From NCBI GenBank assembly GCA_036897485.1, contig JAYMTF010001869.1, positions 1-20,909 of the forward strand: a DNA stretch of 20,909 nt, read 5' to 3'. The stretch comes from Pelargonium nanum. Taxonomy: Eukaryota > Streptophyta > Magnoliopsida > Geraniales > Geraniaceae. The translations under genes and the position numbers were made by a program. Under the pieces are notes generated by a model. The model saw nothing but the letters and a program-made list of their open reading frames with translations. It made no database searches and was not told the origin of the DNA. Below are positions 1 through 11,040 of the stretch, in pieces. Numbering within the stretch: the stretch's first letter is position 1; each line of letters opens with the position of its first letter.

Positions 1-293
1 TTGTTGCATTTTTCATTTGGGTATGATAGAGATCCTTCATTGGAAATATGTAATTTATTCATGTCAATCCTTGTGTTGGGTGGATAGTTATCATCTTCTT
101 CCAACTACATGATAGAATTTTATTTATTATTATTATTTTTTTTTTGGAAACTTGGATCTCTGTCTATGTTTTCTATCAATAGCTTCCGTACCTGATGATT
201 GCTGTCATGTTAGTAACTAGATCATATGGATCCATTCTGTTTGTTTTGTTCATTTACTGGTTGCAATTTGCAAATGACCTATTTTGGTTGTAG

Positions 294-631
294 GTCGACC
301 TCCTTTAGAAGAGATATTGGAAGCTCGGAAAAAGAATAAGGTAAGACTGTTAGCTTCACGAACTACTGTCTCTAATTCTGTCAGTGTGAACATATGAAAT
401 AAATTTGCTTGCGTTTTCTTATAATTCTTATTGGGAAACTATTACCAATATGGAGTATTACAATAGAAACTCATTTTGTATGGATGTAGCATGAAAAAAA
501 AATCTTCCACAGATGCTTAAAAAATACCAAAACTCAGAAGTATACTATTTGGTGCTGATACATCACATTCTACGTATGGTTTTTCCTTACAGGCTGAACC
601 ATGCAACGACAACAACACTTGTAAAAGGTGA
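294..631 (+). CDS. 3' end of an unrecognised plant gene (last two exons)
   Basis: Two exons are visible. The first is 294-340, after the acceptor ttggttgtag and before the donor gtaaga. The second is 593-631, after the pyrimidine-rich acceptor tttttccttacag and ending in TGA. Only one reading frame is open through the 47-nt exon. It gives RPPLEEILEARKKNK, and the second exon adds AEPCNDNNTCKR and stop, with a phase-0 junction between them. The upstream exon would supply one base of the first split codon. The tail is basic, then Cys/Asn-rich. I do not recognise the family and assign no function. The gene body lies to the left of the window, and 1-293 reads as intron. The splice signals are good, but the exons are short, so a chance pair cannot be excluded. 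Confidence 0.45.
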
Positions 632-1194
632 AGGCACGGAGCTCATGCTATATATAGTGCATCTTTTTTCTCCAACCTCTATAAAAGAACATATAAATTG
701 TTAATCACTGTCATCTTCCATCTGACTGTGCTAATGTTACATGCATCTGTAATATGTATTATAGGCTTGTCTTTTATATAATTAGCTTACTTGAATTGTA
801 ATGCCTATGCTGTAAATTTTACACCAGCAAATAAAGAATTAAGTTCTTTGTATTCACCCTCAACCTCAAGAAGCTGTTCTTCTGATTAGTATAAATAATG
901 TCTCCAGTTTTTGGAGAGTATTGCCATGTGAGCATTATGGCAAATTTTAAGAATTTCACATAAATAGGTTTTTCATACAATGGATTGTGAAATTTTAACA
1001 ATTTCGTGATCTCATCTTCCCTACTTATTTCATTTTCACGATACAGGTATAGCCTCGTCGCTCTAATTTGTGTTCATCTCCACGATACATGATATAATAA
1101 AGTTGATCAAGAAATGAGAGCAGAGCGTTCCAACGTGCATATTATTAATTATATATGATCGATCTTACTTATTAGCAAGACGACGTGAAAGTAA
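632..1194. other. 3' UTR of the left gene and convergent intergenic gap
   Basis: No coding sequence is seen. An AATAAA hexamer at about 830-835 is a plausible plus-strand poly(A) signal, about 200 nt after the stop at 629-631. The rest is AT-rich and separates the plus-strand gene from the 3' end of the minus-strand peroxidase, so the two genes converge here. Confidence 0.45.
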
Positions 1195-3278
1195 TCACGA
1201 GTTGAATTGGCTGCAAACTCGCCTAATCTCTCCTTGAGAGGCGGCCGTCTTGACGCCAATACGGCCCATCCTCACTATAGCCGCATTGAAGTCCTGTAAA
1301 AAAGATGGAGAGCTGTTCTTGCTGGGGCCAATGTAAGAGTCTATTATTTGCCTAGTCCTGGCGTCGTCGTACAGCCTTGCATCCGAAGCAATAACAGCGA
1401 ACCCATTTCGAATGTTTCGCAGTATTTGATCATCCAACACTGAATCCGTCACCTGATCCAGAAATATCCGCTTGTTCTCGTCGCCAGCTAGAGGACATTC
1501 GGCTTTCAATTTTTGAAGAAACGCAGAGTTAATTGCGGGATCGGAGTCGTGGTTGCCGGTGAAGTTGTAAAGTCTCTGCTCCATGAAGAAGCATGCAGTT
1601 GTGCCGATGGAATGTGCAGCTGATCGATCGATCAAGAACCATTCATCAATTAATTAATGTTCTTTATGGAGAGAAATAAAGAGAGATATAGAATATATGG
1701 ATTTATTAAAATACCATTTAAAAGGACCAAGTCTTGATCGGAAAGTCCCTTGCTTCTGAATTTGGACTTGAAGAGGCCAATGGAGTCATCAACCTCGGGC
1801 ATGTTGGCAGCCAGGTTTACGTTTGAAACCAGGCCGTCCCTTCGACCCGTTGGAACATCGTAAAATGAACCCTTACCCTGTATTGATAAGTCAACTCTCA
1901 GTAATTAATTTTTACTCCACCGTTAAAGAATTATTAACTTAGACTGAGCCGAGACACACAATCAGAAATAGATTCGGGTGGACTTTCCACGTCCACAAAT
2001 TCATTTCATTGAGACTGTTATGAGCGTTAAATTACGAGGTGTCTCCTAGTCAATAACTCTGTGGATGAGTTTTTTCTTTTTTTCGATTTTTATTACCTTA
2101 CTTTGATATTTCTTAAGTGATTTAAAACAAATTTGTTTCAAATAGAAATCTAGTGTTACATCCAATTTATAACAAGTGTCATTTTATAGTTTTTTCACAT
2201 CTAAAATGATTTATTTAACCTTGCATAGATATTTGTGAATTTATTAATTTTATTACAAATACTAGTGGTAAATACTGTACTTAAAAAAATTATAGTTAGA
2301 AAGTGAAGTGATTTTGTAGTGATGAATAAGTAATATCTCAATAATTTATTCATCAATTCATTTTGGATTATAGTTAATTTTATACGTGGAAGAGAGACAA
2401 CCGTATACTACATTTTTATTGTCAACTCTAAAAACTTAATACTCCCTCCGTCTCAAAACATGCAAGTGTTCTTAATTCTATTCATTCTTTATAGTAGTTG
2501 AACCTCGGAATTTTGAAAAAAAATTACTCAAAATAATGAATAGAAATTATAAATTATGTGAATTTTTTTAACACAATTATGTGACAAATTTAGGAGTTTA
2601 TAACTTTATATTATGCAGGATTTGTATTTCGATCTGTAAAATTCAAAAATAAAGCATTAATATTTTGATTTTTAAAACACATAAATTTACACAAATCATG
2701 AAAAATATAAGAAGCTAATTAAATTATCCTTAACTTTTATGGATAAGAATTAAGAAGTTAATGTTTAGTTTAAAAGAGAGAGTATATATAGTACCAAGAA
2801 CACAGCATCTCTTGCCATCAAAGCCACAATGTCAGCGCAAGAAACCACTCCTGGGCACACATCTTCCAACTGAGCTTTGGCTTCATCAACCACCTCAAAA
2901 CCCCCTACACCTTGATGCCCAATAGCTGTTCTCTCGTCCCTCTCGCTACCTCTATTTATCAGAATCGACCCGTCACACCCCTGTTAATTCATTCATAATC
3001 AACAAAATGTATATTATGCTCAACAATAACAATATGTATTAATGTATGCACATCTAGACCTCAACAAAGCAGTCGTGGAAATGGAGCCTCAGCAAAATGG
3101 GAACATTCCTCGCTTCTCGCCGGACAGCTTGTTGCACAACTGAGAAGACAATGGACTCAGCATCAGGACATGTCTCGTCGTAGAACCCGACCCTGAGCTG
3201 CCCTGCAACAAGATCATGGTTATGCAATGTAATCACAAGAATTAGAGACAACATCGCGTTTGCGCGGTAGTTGAGCAT
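1195..3278 (-). CDS. PER43: class III (secretory) plant peroxidase, peroxidase 43-like
   Basis: Heme peroxidase that oxidises phenolics and other substrates with H2O2 in the apoplast or vacuole. The exons on the minus strand are 3060-3278, 2795-2980, 1715-1877 and 1195-1619, joined by three GT-AG introns in the classic class III arrangement (phases 0, 0, 1). The product is 330 aa, the usual family length. Residues 1-26 form a signal peptide ending LVAG, and the mature protein starts QLRVGFY. The distal site is RLHFHDCF (R64, H68). The first calcium site follows at D69 and GCDGS (74-78). PTGRRDG comes next, then the proximal histidine H192 in [12 protein letters not shown]. Eight cysteines (37, 70, 75, 115, 121, 199, 231, 325) keep the family's spacing for four disulfides. 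The [13 protein letters not shown] block and the end [10 protein letters not shown] fit peroxidase 43 as I remember it. I chose the start at 3278 because it gives a normal signal peptide; the frame stays open upstream to an ATG at 3479. The gene looks intact. Confidence 0.93.
2442..2782. mobile_element. Stowaway-type MITE in peroxidase intron 2
   Basis: The left end reads CTCCCTCCGTCTCAAAACA, the typical start of plant Stowaway (Tc1/mariner-derived) MITEs. The right end, read in reverse complement, starts CTCTCTCTTTTAAACTAAAC. Both arms reach a shared CTTAATTCT about 32-36 bases in. A TA dinucleotide flanks each side (2440-2441 and 2783-2784), matching the TA target duplication of the family. 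The interior is AT-rich and has no ORF. The right terminal repeat is clearly decayed, so this is an old copy of 341 bp. Confidence 0.7.
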
Positions 3279-3340
3279 CTTCAAGAAATCGGGATGGAAG
3301 ATGAAGAGGCCGGTCTGGGGGTTATGCGAAATGAATGGGA

Positions 3341-3347
3341 TATATAT
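3341..3347 (-). promoter_or_regulatory. candidate TATA box of the peroxidase gene
   Basis: On the minus strand the sequence reads TTCATATATATCCC, about 63-69 nt before the chosen ATG at 3278. That spacing would give a short 5' leader of roughly 30-40 nt. It also argues that the in-frame codons further upstream are promoter rather than coding sequence. The evidence is position and motif only. Confidence 0.35.
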
Positions 3348-3349
3348 GA

Positions 3350-4107
3350 AAACGGCAGATGAAGCCAAGAAAGCTATGGAGCCTGAAACTGCAACATCAT
3401 TTGTTTTCTTGCAGACTTTTCCAACCACCTCTTCCCTCTTTTGCGTTGTTTTTAGTAACTCTTCACTGTCTATTGCCATTTACATTTTTATCAAAGTAGA
3501 TATCGTTTGTGGCCACAGCTAGCATTTGTTCTTTTATGAGTCAAGTGGCTCATCAGCTAAGACTAGGATGTGCATTTTTGAGAATTCTTTTGTCCCCTTT
3601 CACTTCCCACGTCAACCGACCTGCAACCTACATCAGGAACTTCATTGGTTTTTTCAGAATTTGCAATCTTTTAAGTCTCTTTTAGCAGAAACGTGGAGCA
3701 TCTTACCATCTTCCGGATCCAGGCAACTCATATTTTCAGGTAGGTATGTAACTTGCGCGCCAAGATGAGCCTAAAGTGCCTTTTTTTTTTCTCCTGAAAG
3801 CTATAAATGATCTGTAGCTTTGACAAACTATAGGATACTAGAAATGGAAATGTAACAAAGAGCAGTGGTTTTATTAGGTAATTGCTTCCATACATAGTTC
3901 AAATGTTTGACAATGCCGAACCGAACCTGCCTAAGTTTTAAAATATTTACCATTCAACTTGAAGGAGGTAAGAGGCATTTTCTGATACAAAATATTTCCA
4001 AAACTATGATCAACTCTACAAACTGCACACAAACTCGATCTAGTCGGGCAGCACTTCCTAATACAATATTTGCAGCCATTTCTGTTCGCCTTTGTTTTTT
4101 CAACCAC
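3350..4107. other. intergenic: peroxidase promoter side and CBP60 3' UTR
   Basis: No gene is recognised here. The peroxidase frame stays open to an ATG at 3479 and encodes a hydrophobic stretch, but it resembles nothing I know. On the minus strand, AATAAA (complement of 3870-3875) lies about 235 nt past the CBP60 stop and is a candidate poly(A) signal. Short plus-strand ORFs at 3526-3768 and 3907-4143 look like chance. Confidence 0.4.
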
Positions 4108-7100
4108 CTACTTTTTGGTAAATCTCTGAGGTTTATTCTTTGAAGCCAACTCCCTCTTCAGTGAGAACCACTTGATGAGCACACTGTTTACTTTTCTCCA
4201 TCTCCTCTGCGCTTTATCAACTTTACGAGCCAAGATGAAGCTACTTATAGCGCTATGTAGGTCGGCTGGTGATTCCAAACTGGAACTCTGAGACTGGAGA
4301 ATGCCGTCAGTGTCAAAATATTGCAGATGTTCGTCGTTGAAAGCTTGAGTCATAGACTCTGTGTCACATATCATGGAGTTGGATCCTGGGAAACTCAGAG
4401 TTTGGTCGTATCTGAGATTCATATTATCCATACCGTGCAAGGCAAGATCGTCCAAGCTACTCATGCCCCCCATGGAATAGATGGATGATATTATATCTGG
4501 AGAAGAGGCACTCGCTTGTGCATAATCAAATCCGCCAATCTTGTGAGAAGTCAAGAACTTGTTCCCACCAGAGTACTCCATCATTCTGGGTGAGCTCGGG
4601 CTACGAGGAGCGTTGGTCAAACTTGACGAGCCACTTGTTAGAGAAGCCTCGTTATCAAATGAGACTACTTCATCCCAATGCTCAAATGCAGATATTATAA
4701 GGTGTTGAGCCTCAACCTGGTGCCAAAGTTGATAAAGGATCAGAATGATGAAACGGTAAAGGACAATGAATGAGAGGATAAAAATAACAGAGCGAAAAAA
4801 TGGAATACTAGGATGATAAGAGAAATATGCCTTTTCAGTTTCAGACAGCTTGTCAATAGGAACATACTGGAATTCTGAGAGTAGTCCCATCAATTGTCCC
4901 ACAACATTGAAGACCACACCAGTTTTCTGAGGAGATGTGGCCGGACAGTACAAATAGATCCTCTTATCCAGTACACATGTCCGAGCATGCTCCACTGTCA
5001 CTTCCCACATCTTAGCAGACATGCCTGTGCCAAGGATCTGCACATGGCTCAACAAACAGAAACTGTTAGTACTCCCAACACAGAAAGTGAAATTATTTAT
5101 TCTTCGGCAGACATAGAGAATATGTAAGTACTGGAATTGAAATAGGTAAACCATGATTGTCCTTGTATTCTTAGGATTCTTATAGGACCCTCACTGCTAT
5201 CCTAAATTCTAATAAAAAGAACACTGCTGTTTATGCACAGCTATTTAGTACGCAGACATTTATCCCTGGCTCACCACCCATTTTGTACACGACTGTGAAT
5301 TGACCCCATAATGTGTGTGGTTGTGTGTTAAGATCTTTGACTGCACAAAGTTCCTCTCTTCAGATGATATTCCCAGGAGGAAAAAATGGCAATATTCAGG
5401 CTCTGTTTGTTAAAAGAACTCCACCTGGAGATATTGTCCTAAAACTTGACTTCAATAGTTGAAAAAGGGAAGTTGTTCCTTGAAAATTGTGAAGAAAACT
5501 ACTACCTTAGAACAGAAGATTATTTCAGCTTATTAATTTTCCTTGGTTTTTCAAACAGCATAGAATTCAGATAACAGTTTCTAGGAAGTTATTTTCTCTG
5601 ACACAAACAGAACATTTTTCCCTTTTAGAGAGGGAAGAAAGAATGGATAAATCATGAAAAACTTGTGCATTGAAAGACCATTGCAAAATTAAATATAAGA
5701 GACAAAAGGAGTTAAATAGTACATTTCGGAGCCTTGAAGAATCTATGAAGAGTAGAGTCAGAAAATCCTTCACGGTGTTGATGTTTTCCCGACCCAAACG
5801 CTTGTGAAAAGCTCCATCTTTGCCTATCTTCTCTAATCTCCATACTTCATCAAACAGAGATGGAGGATGGTGTTTCTTGTACACTGCAACCATGAAACAG
5901 AATGAAGCATGGAGTTATGACATCGGTAGGAACATTCTTTCTGGGACTATGTTTTGCATGGAGCCACTAACAGACAAATGAAACTACACACATTAGGCAT
6001 GGCTGATTAATGAAATGCACTTACGTGACAACATTATTATAGACCATAGATGAAACTTGTCATGTAATTGAGTTCAACTATAAGTTCAAGAAAAACATGC
6101 CCACAATTGGTTGGTCTAGGCTATATGCTGATACAACAGATCGAAAACAGTGATGGGATGGTAGCAAATGACCCATGTAGCTTATATCTTATGCTATATA
6201 ATCATTTAACATTTTGAGCATAGTGTATTGCTAATATCTCACCAAAACTCATTGTATGGTCTAAATATGAGAATCGTTATCTAGGTATTAACAGTTGCAT
6301 TCATAGAGCTTAACTGACTCAGCAAAATATTGCGGCATAGAAAGAACTCACATTCTCCACGGTGATCCCTCACAATAAAGGGTTCTGTCTTTGCCTCTTT
6401 TACTCTAGTTCCATCGGAGTTATCTACAACTCTTGCTCCTAACCTGAACCTGCGGCTCCTTGTCCAGCTTGAATTGTCTGCAAATGAAATCTCACCAACC
6501 AAACCAATGCCCTCTTTGAGATAGAGAAATGCATCTCCTGTGAGAAGTGGTTTCTTTCCTTCCCTCTCTCTTACAATATTATTCTTGAACTCTTCAAGTG
6601 TCCAGTTATCACCCTCATCACCATCAAAATCGCCCTCCAAAACTACAATTTCCACTCGTGCTGAGGATTCAGGCCCAGAATTAACAATCTTCCCAGTAAG
6701 AGCATCAACAAGAGCTATTTGGAGGCTTGAACTATCTTCTCCTTCAATCCGAGCTCCAGTAAATACCGGAAGAGATAGATTTTTTACAAATTGTAGTTGT
6801 AAATTCCTTATTCTTAATTCAGGAGAATGTACCTCTTTCCCGCAATTCCTGCATGCAAAAATAAGAAGAAAAAATGCATCACTATACCATCTCATTTCTC
6901 TCATTTCAAAGATAGAAAAATCTATATCAACCCCCATGGTGCAATTTCTTACCATTTCATGCTGGTCAAATGCTTTCTTAGGGCCAACTCAACTTCCTCT
7001 TTAACCTGTAAGAATAAAGCAAGGATGGGTAATTCCAACTTTTCTGAGCAATCAATCGAAAGTATGAGAAATACATTTACAATTGTCTAACACAGAAGCA

Positions 7101-8627
7101 GGAACTATTCTATATTCAGGGTTGCACTTCTAGCTTTCATTTCTCCTTCTCAGCACCCCAAGTGTGAGAAATATATCATGAATTTTGTGTATATACCCCC
7201 CACTATTACCTCTCATGTGAATATCGACTAGTCCAATTACGAAAAAAATTTGTAATAAAGAAATGAAAGAGTATATAATAAATGAAAATTAAATATTATA
7301 TATATATATATATATAAACATGTTACAGAAATAGAATAGAATGCAATTGAAGAATATATCCCATTTTTTCTGCTCAGGAACAAAATGTTTTAAATGGAAG
7401 AAGTGTCAGCATACTGATGAAATATATTGCGAGAACATTAGCTTAACTTTTTCCCCTAAAGTTATTTTGGTTAACCAAACATATATGCAAATAGAAGGTT
7501 CAACACAACAAAAGCACGAGCACATAAAACCAGGGTAACGACTATGATAAGTTTCATGGTTTGGTGTAGTTCCATAAGGCCAAAATAGCAGGACCTGAAT
7601 AAGCACCATCATGAGTTTTAACGGGCTACCTAGAACGAGCCAAAGTGGCATAACATAACATAGTAGGTTGCTCTGCAAACTTCTAAGCATGGTGGTGTCT
7701 TACTTTTACTTTATTTCAAGAATATAATTTTACATAGCCAATAATTTCGGGGAATATTAGCAGCAATCCTAGCAAAAGAAAAAATGCTGAATAGCTATTT
7801 TAAGTATGTTTTAAACTCGTTATCGAAATTAACTAGAGAGCCAGACTTACCACTCTACGGATCAAGGGCTCCAGAACTGGCTCCAGCAAATGCTGCACTG
7901 ATTGTATCTTCATCACCTCCAGAACCACACTAACATAATTAAAAGAAAATGTCACTTTAATAATCCCATTTAGTTTAACCATAGTATTAAACATAATGTA
8001 ATGGTGGTCCGGTCACATAAATCACTAATTGCTTATGTCACTTATTCCATCTCCTACACATGAACTGCAGCCAATTAATCTCCCCACTAAATAAGACTTG
8101 ACCATATAACTTATTTCCTTGCAAACTTCCCGGGTTTACAAAAAATTAGGAATTTTTAAGTCATCTGCCAACCATCATCCATTGTTAATAGTTTCCCTTA
8201 ATCCGAACAGCAAAATTTAAATAAATGAAGATGTATTTCACAAGGGAATCACATTAAACAGCAATTTTCAAACAAACTTGGCAAAGGCAAAACCACTTTT
8301 TCAAACACACATTTCACCATCACAACCCAACCAAGCATGTGCTTCATTAATTCCTGAAACATTCATGGACCCTACAACTGTAACGCGATGAGAAACAACC
8401 CATGTTAATTCCCCACATATTGGAAACCAAAAACAATCAAGCTCCACAAGAACAATGCACATCAATCAGCAATTCCTTCCAAAAACAAGCAAAACCCAGA
8501 ACAAAACAAACTCTAAAATCAAGAAAGTTGCTTACTTTTTCAAAGAAGGAACTCTCCTGCGCTTGTCATCGGGACTATTGGCCTCTGATCGAGGCTTGCC
8601 ATCTTCGGACTGCCTCTTTTGCGACAT
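4108..8627 (-). CDS. CBP60: calmodulin-binding protein 60 (CBP60 A/C/D-like) transcription factor
   Basis: Plant-specific, calcium/calmodulin-regulated DNA-binding protein. Family members in Arabidopsis tune salicylate-linked immunity. The minus-strand exons are 8536-8627, 7851-7929, 6953-7005, 6352-6848, 5723-5883, 4831-5037 and 4108-4716. They sum to 1698 nt, giving 565 aa, and every junction keeps frame. Visible in order: a basic nuclear-localisation-like KRRR (22-25); the N-terminal helix [17 protein letters not shown] (51-67); and the CBP60 core (about 95-375) with [91 protein letters not shown] and [15 protein letters not shown] Ser/Met-rich linker follows. The amphipathic basic helix [18 protein letters not shown] (534-551) sits at the C terminus. 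The calmodulin site is C-terminal in CBP60a-f and N-terminal in CBP60g, so this is not the g type. Intron 6 (4717-4830) needs a GC donor. The paralogue letter is uncertain. Confidence 0.93.
7297..7316. repeat. (TA)10 microsatellite in CBP60 intron 2
   Basis: Ten uninterrupted TA units lie inside the 845-nt second intron of CBP60 (7006-7850). This is likely polymorphic in length and has no evident role in the gene. Confidence 0.85.
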
Positions 8628-8735
8628 TATCGAAAACCCAATACACAGAGAGAGCACTGTGCGGTAGTGGCAGCGAAGATGGTGATAGGAGAGCCACAGA
8701 GAGACCAACATGCGGCGCAAGAATAAATAACAGGA

Positions 8736-8748
8736 TATATAGATATAG
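8736..8748 (-). promoter_or_regulatory. candidate TATA box of CBP60
   Basis: On the minus strand the sequence reads CTATATCTATATATCC, about 110-120 nt upstream of the CBP60 ATG at 8627. That is compatible with a leader of about 80 nt. The call rests on motif and position alone. Confidence 0.3.
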
Positions 8749-8759
8749 GCAGAGGAATA

Positions 8760-9340
8760 CACAGAGATTTATTTTCTAAATTTTTGCGGAATATTTATTT
8801 GTATAGAAGCTAATAAATGGCAATAAATGAGAAGAATCCAAAAACAAGTACATGGTTGTGTCGCCGAGCTATTCCACTGTCAGAACTTGGATTTGGCTGC
8901 GTCTGCGATGCTTCTTCATCGCCGCGAAATCAAAACCTCCCTCTTTTGGTTTTCAAGCTCCAATCTTTAAATTTGATTTTCTTTTATTATTTTAATTCAA
9001 TGTTGTTGTGTGGGGGTCCACTGTAAGCGCGTTTTGAGTGGGCCCATGCGTGACACGTGTAGTGCCACGTGGGTCCTACACTTCAGTACAGGACTGGAAT
9101 GCTGGATTTGGTACCTATCCAATCTGTGTCTGTTTCTGTTTCTGTTATGGGTCAATTTCGGGCACATTGGATACCCATTTTGTTCTTAATTTCGGTCGGG
9201 TCCCATTGCCGTTAAAAAGGAGTTTAGGTTTTACACTCCATTTCATTTGAATGGTTGTGTTTTGTCAATTCGGGTTGAATTGGAATTTGAAATTCCAACC
9301 CTTTTTATCAGCACTTATTATACAATTTTTCATGTTGAAA
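8760..9340. other. CBP60 upstream region
   Basis: No convincing coding sequence. Short plus-strand ORFs (8817-9026, 9038-9250) have no recognisable content. Apart from the G-box cluster I see an imperfect hairpin near 9270-9300 (gggttgaattgg against ccaaccc), which is weak. Confidence 0.4.
9039..9071. promoter_or_regulatory. TGGGCCCA site plus two G-box/ABRE cores upstream of CBP60
   Basis: Within 33 bp there is a TGGGCCCA palindrome (9039-9046; it includes TGGGCC, the site II/TCP-type core) and two CACGTG G-boxes (9054-9059 and 9066-9071). The G-boxes sit in ACACGTGT and GCCACGTGGG, which are good ABRE-type contexts for bZIP factors and are also read by bHLH factors. The group lies about 415-445 bp upstream of the CBP60 start. 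No other gene is seen nearby, so CBP60 is the likely target. Palindromic cores can bind factors in either orientation. Confidence 0.5.
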
Positions 9341-9700
9341 AATGATCTAATTTGGCATCTGAAGTATCCGTTTAATTTCAAAATAGTCGTTAAACTTCAA
9401 TTTCTTTCATAACAGTCATTTTATCTTTGTTTTGTTTTGTGTCAGTCTATGTCGTTAAATAAACTAATAGATTCCGTTAGTATTAACTAACAGCATTAGA
9501 AAAACAACTAAATGTGTTATTTTTACCTTTTTACTCTTTATATTTTTCTATTTATATAATCTTCTTCAACTTAACACCAACAATGTATCACTATTGCATT
9601 TTTCGGTGACCAGAATATGCAAAATGTTCATATTCTTACCATTAGAATCTGCAAAATTTCAATGAGAGAGAGGAGGAGGTGGGTTTGAGGGAATAGATCA
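9341..9700. mobile_element. possible decayed MULE-like terminal repeat
   Basis: The stretch gtttaatttcaaaatagtcg, then aacttcaatttctttcataa, has the wording of terminal repeats I recall from plant Mutator-like elements. It is followed by a GA-rich patch (gagagagaggaggaggtggg at about 9664-9683), much as in the right-edge element of this window. I could not find a matching inverted arm or a target duplication, so the call rests on sequence style alone. Confidence 0.3.
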
Positions 9701-11039
9701 TGGACATGTCTTGGGTGAGATGTTTTATTTTTCATTATTCTTTTGTCAATTAGTCAATGTATTTCAGTTGTATCATGTAGTATAAGATTTTGACATGAAA
9801 CTCAACACTTGCAAAAATAGATGATTCTTTGTTCTCAAGTAACCTATAAATTCTGAGAGAATATTTGTTCTACTGTCATATAGTGAGAATTTTTTTTGAG
9901 ATTTGTTGAAAATTGTCTTCTTTAGAACTTCCAAATGAGTGAACCTTCCATGAGGTTCCCAATGTCAAAAAACAATGAACCATTAACCACTTTCAAGGAT
10001 TTCTCTAGCCTCCTAATTAGGTTTTATTGTTTTAACTTCTCTTTCACCTGTCCTAAACTATTTGTTAGGCAATATATTTCTTTTTTGGATATTTGTTAAT
10101 AAATACATGATTAGTGACTCTAAAAAAAGTGACATCATCAACACGACTTACTTAGATTTAGTATTCATAGATATTAGAAGTAGATGTCTCAAATTAGTGA
10201 TCTTTTTATATTACATTTTCGTCTCGAAACAAGTATTATATGCATGAATGGTAAATGATGTCATTACAATAAAAATAAAAAACACTCATTTTAAAATGGC
10301 TAGAGCATTAGAAATTGTTAAAATTGAAATAGATGCGAATCTCATTAAACATAAAATTTATGCTTCCAATAAATAAAAACTTGGAGTTTAAAATTTCAAA
10401 ACACTACTTAAATCCTTTCTCTTTGGTACAATAATTTGTTTGTATCTGAAATTAAATTACAACAAGATTGGTAGGGATATAATTAATATGATTGTATTAA
10501 CAAGTGAACATTGTTTTCATGAGAACCCTAAGTCAAAAGTTAGGACACTTTTATACTGTAGGCTAGCTCAAAACAAGCAAAGTGGGCTTCTCGGATTTAA
10601 TGAGAGTCACATGTTGTCCAATAAATGATTTGTTGTTACATAGTGATTAGGAGGTCATTTTCACGAATATATGTTACAATTTCACATCACTCATCAATGT
10701 GTACATTACTAGATCACTACTTATTCTCTTCCTCGAATCTTCCTTCGTACAACCTATTGTACCTTTTCTAAATCTATAACCCAAACCTCATGAATTCAAA
10801 TCCAATGAGAAATCAAATTTGAAGTGCAATAGTGACAACACATGCAACATACAATTTTCTTAAACACGGTATCGTTGTAATTATTGTTAAGGGTGCTTAT
10901 GAGCAGGTTATCCACCCGTTTATGAAAATAGGCAACTCAACTCGTTCGTTGAGTGTTGGAATCTTGGTCCACTCCTCACACTATAAAGATTTATTATAAG
11001 AGAAACTGTAGTACTTTTATCAAAGCATATCAGCTAAAA
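9701..11039. other. gene-poor AT-rich intergenic region
   Basis: No ORF here has recognisable content; the longest are about 60 aa. There are no RNA genes or clear terminal repeats that I can see. It is probably old, unrecognisable repeat sequence. Confidence 0.4.
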
Positions 11040-11040
11040 T

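Noticed and set aside
1620-1632. Repeated GATC at the intron 3 acceptor of the peroxidase as a special site
   Set aside because: It is only three tandem GATC units in an intron. There is no plant context that would make it functional.
4108-5154. Single 348-aa ORF on the minus strand that looks like a membrane protein with a cytosolic tail
   Set aside because: It is CBP60 exons 6 and 7 plus the stop-free intron between them and part of intron 5. The family alignment places splice junctions at 5037, 4831 and 4716.
6540-7004. 154-aa plus-strand ORF
   Set aside because: It is antisense to CBP60 exons 3 and 4 and low in complexity, mirroring the real coding frame.
8869-8919. Possible 16-codon upstream ORF (start MKKHRRRS) on the minus strand before CBP60
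   Set aside because: It lies upstream of the candidate TATA box at 8736-8748, so it is probably not in the mRNA.
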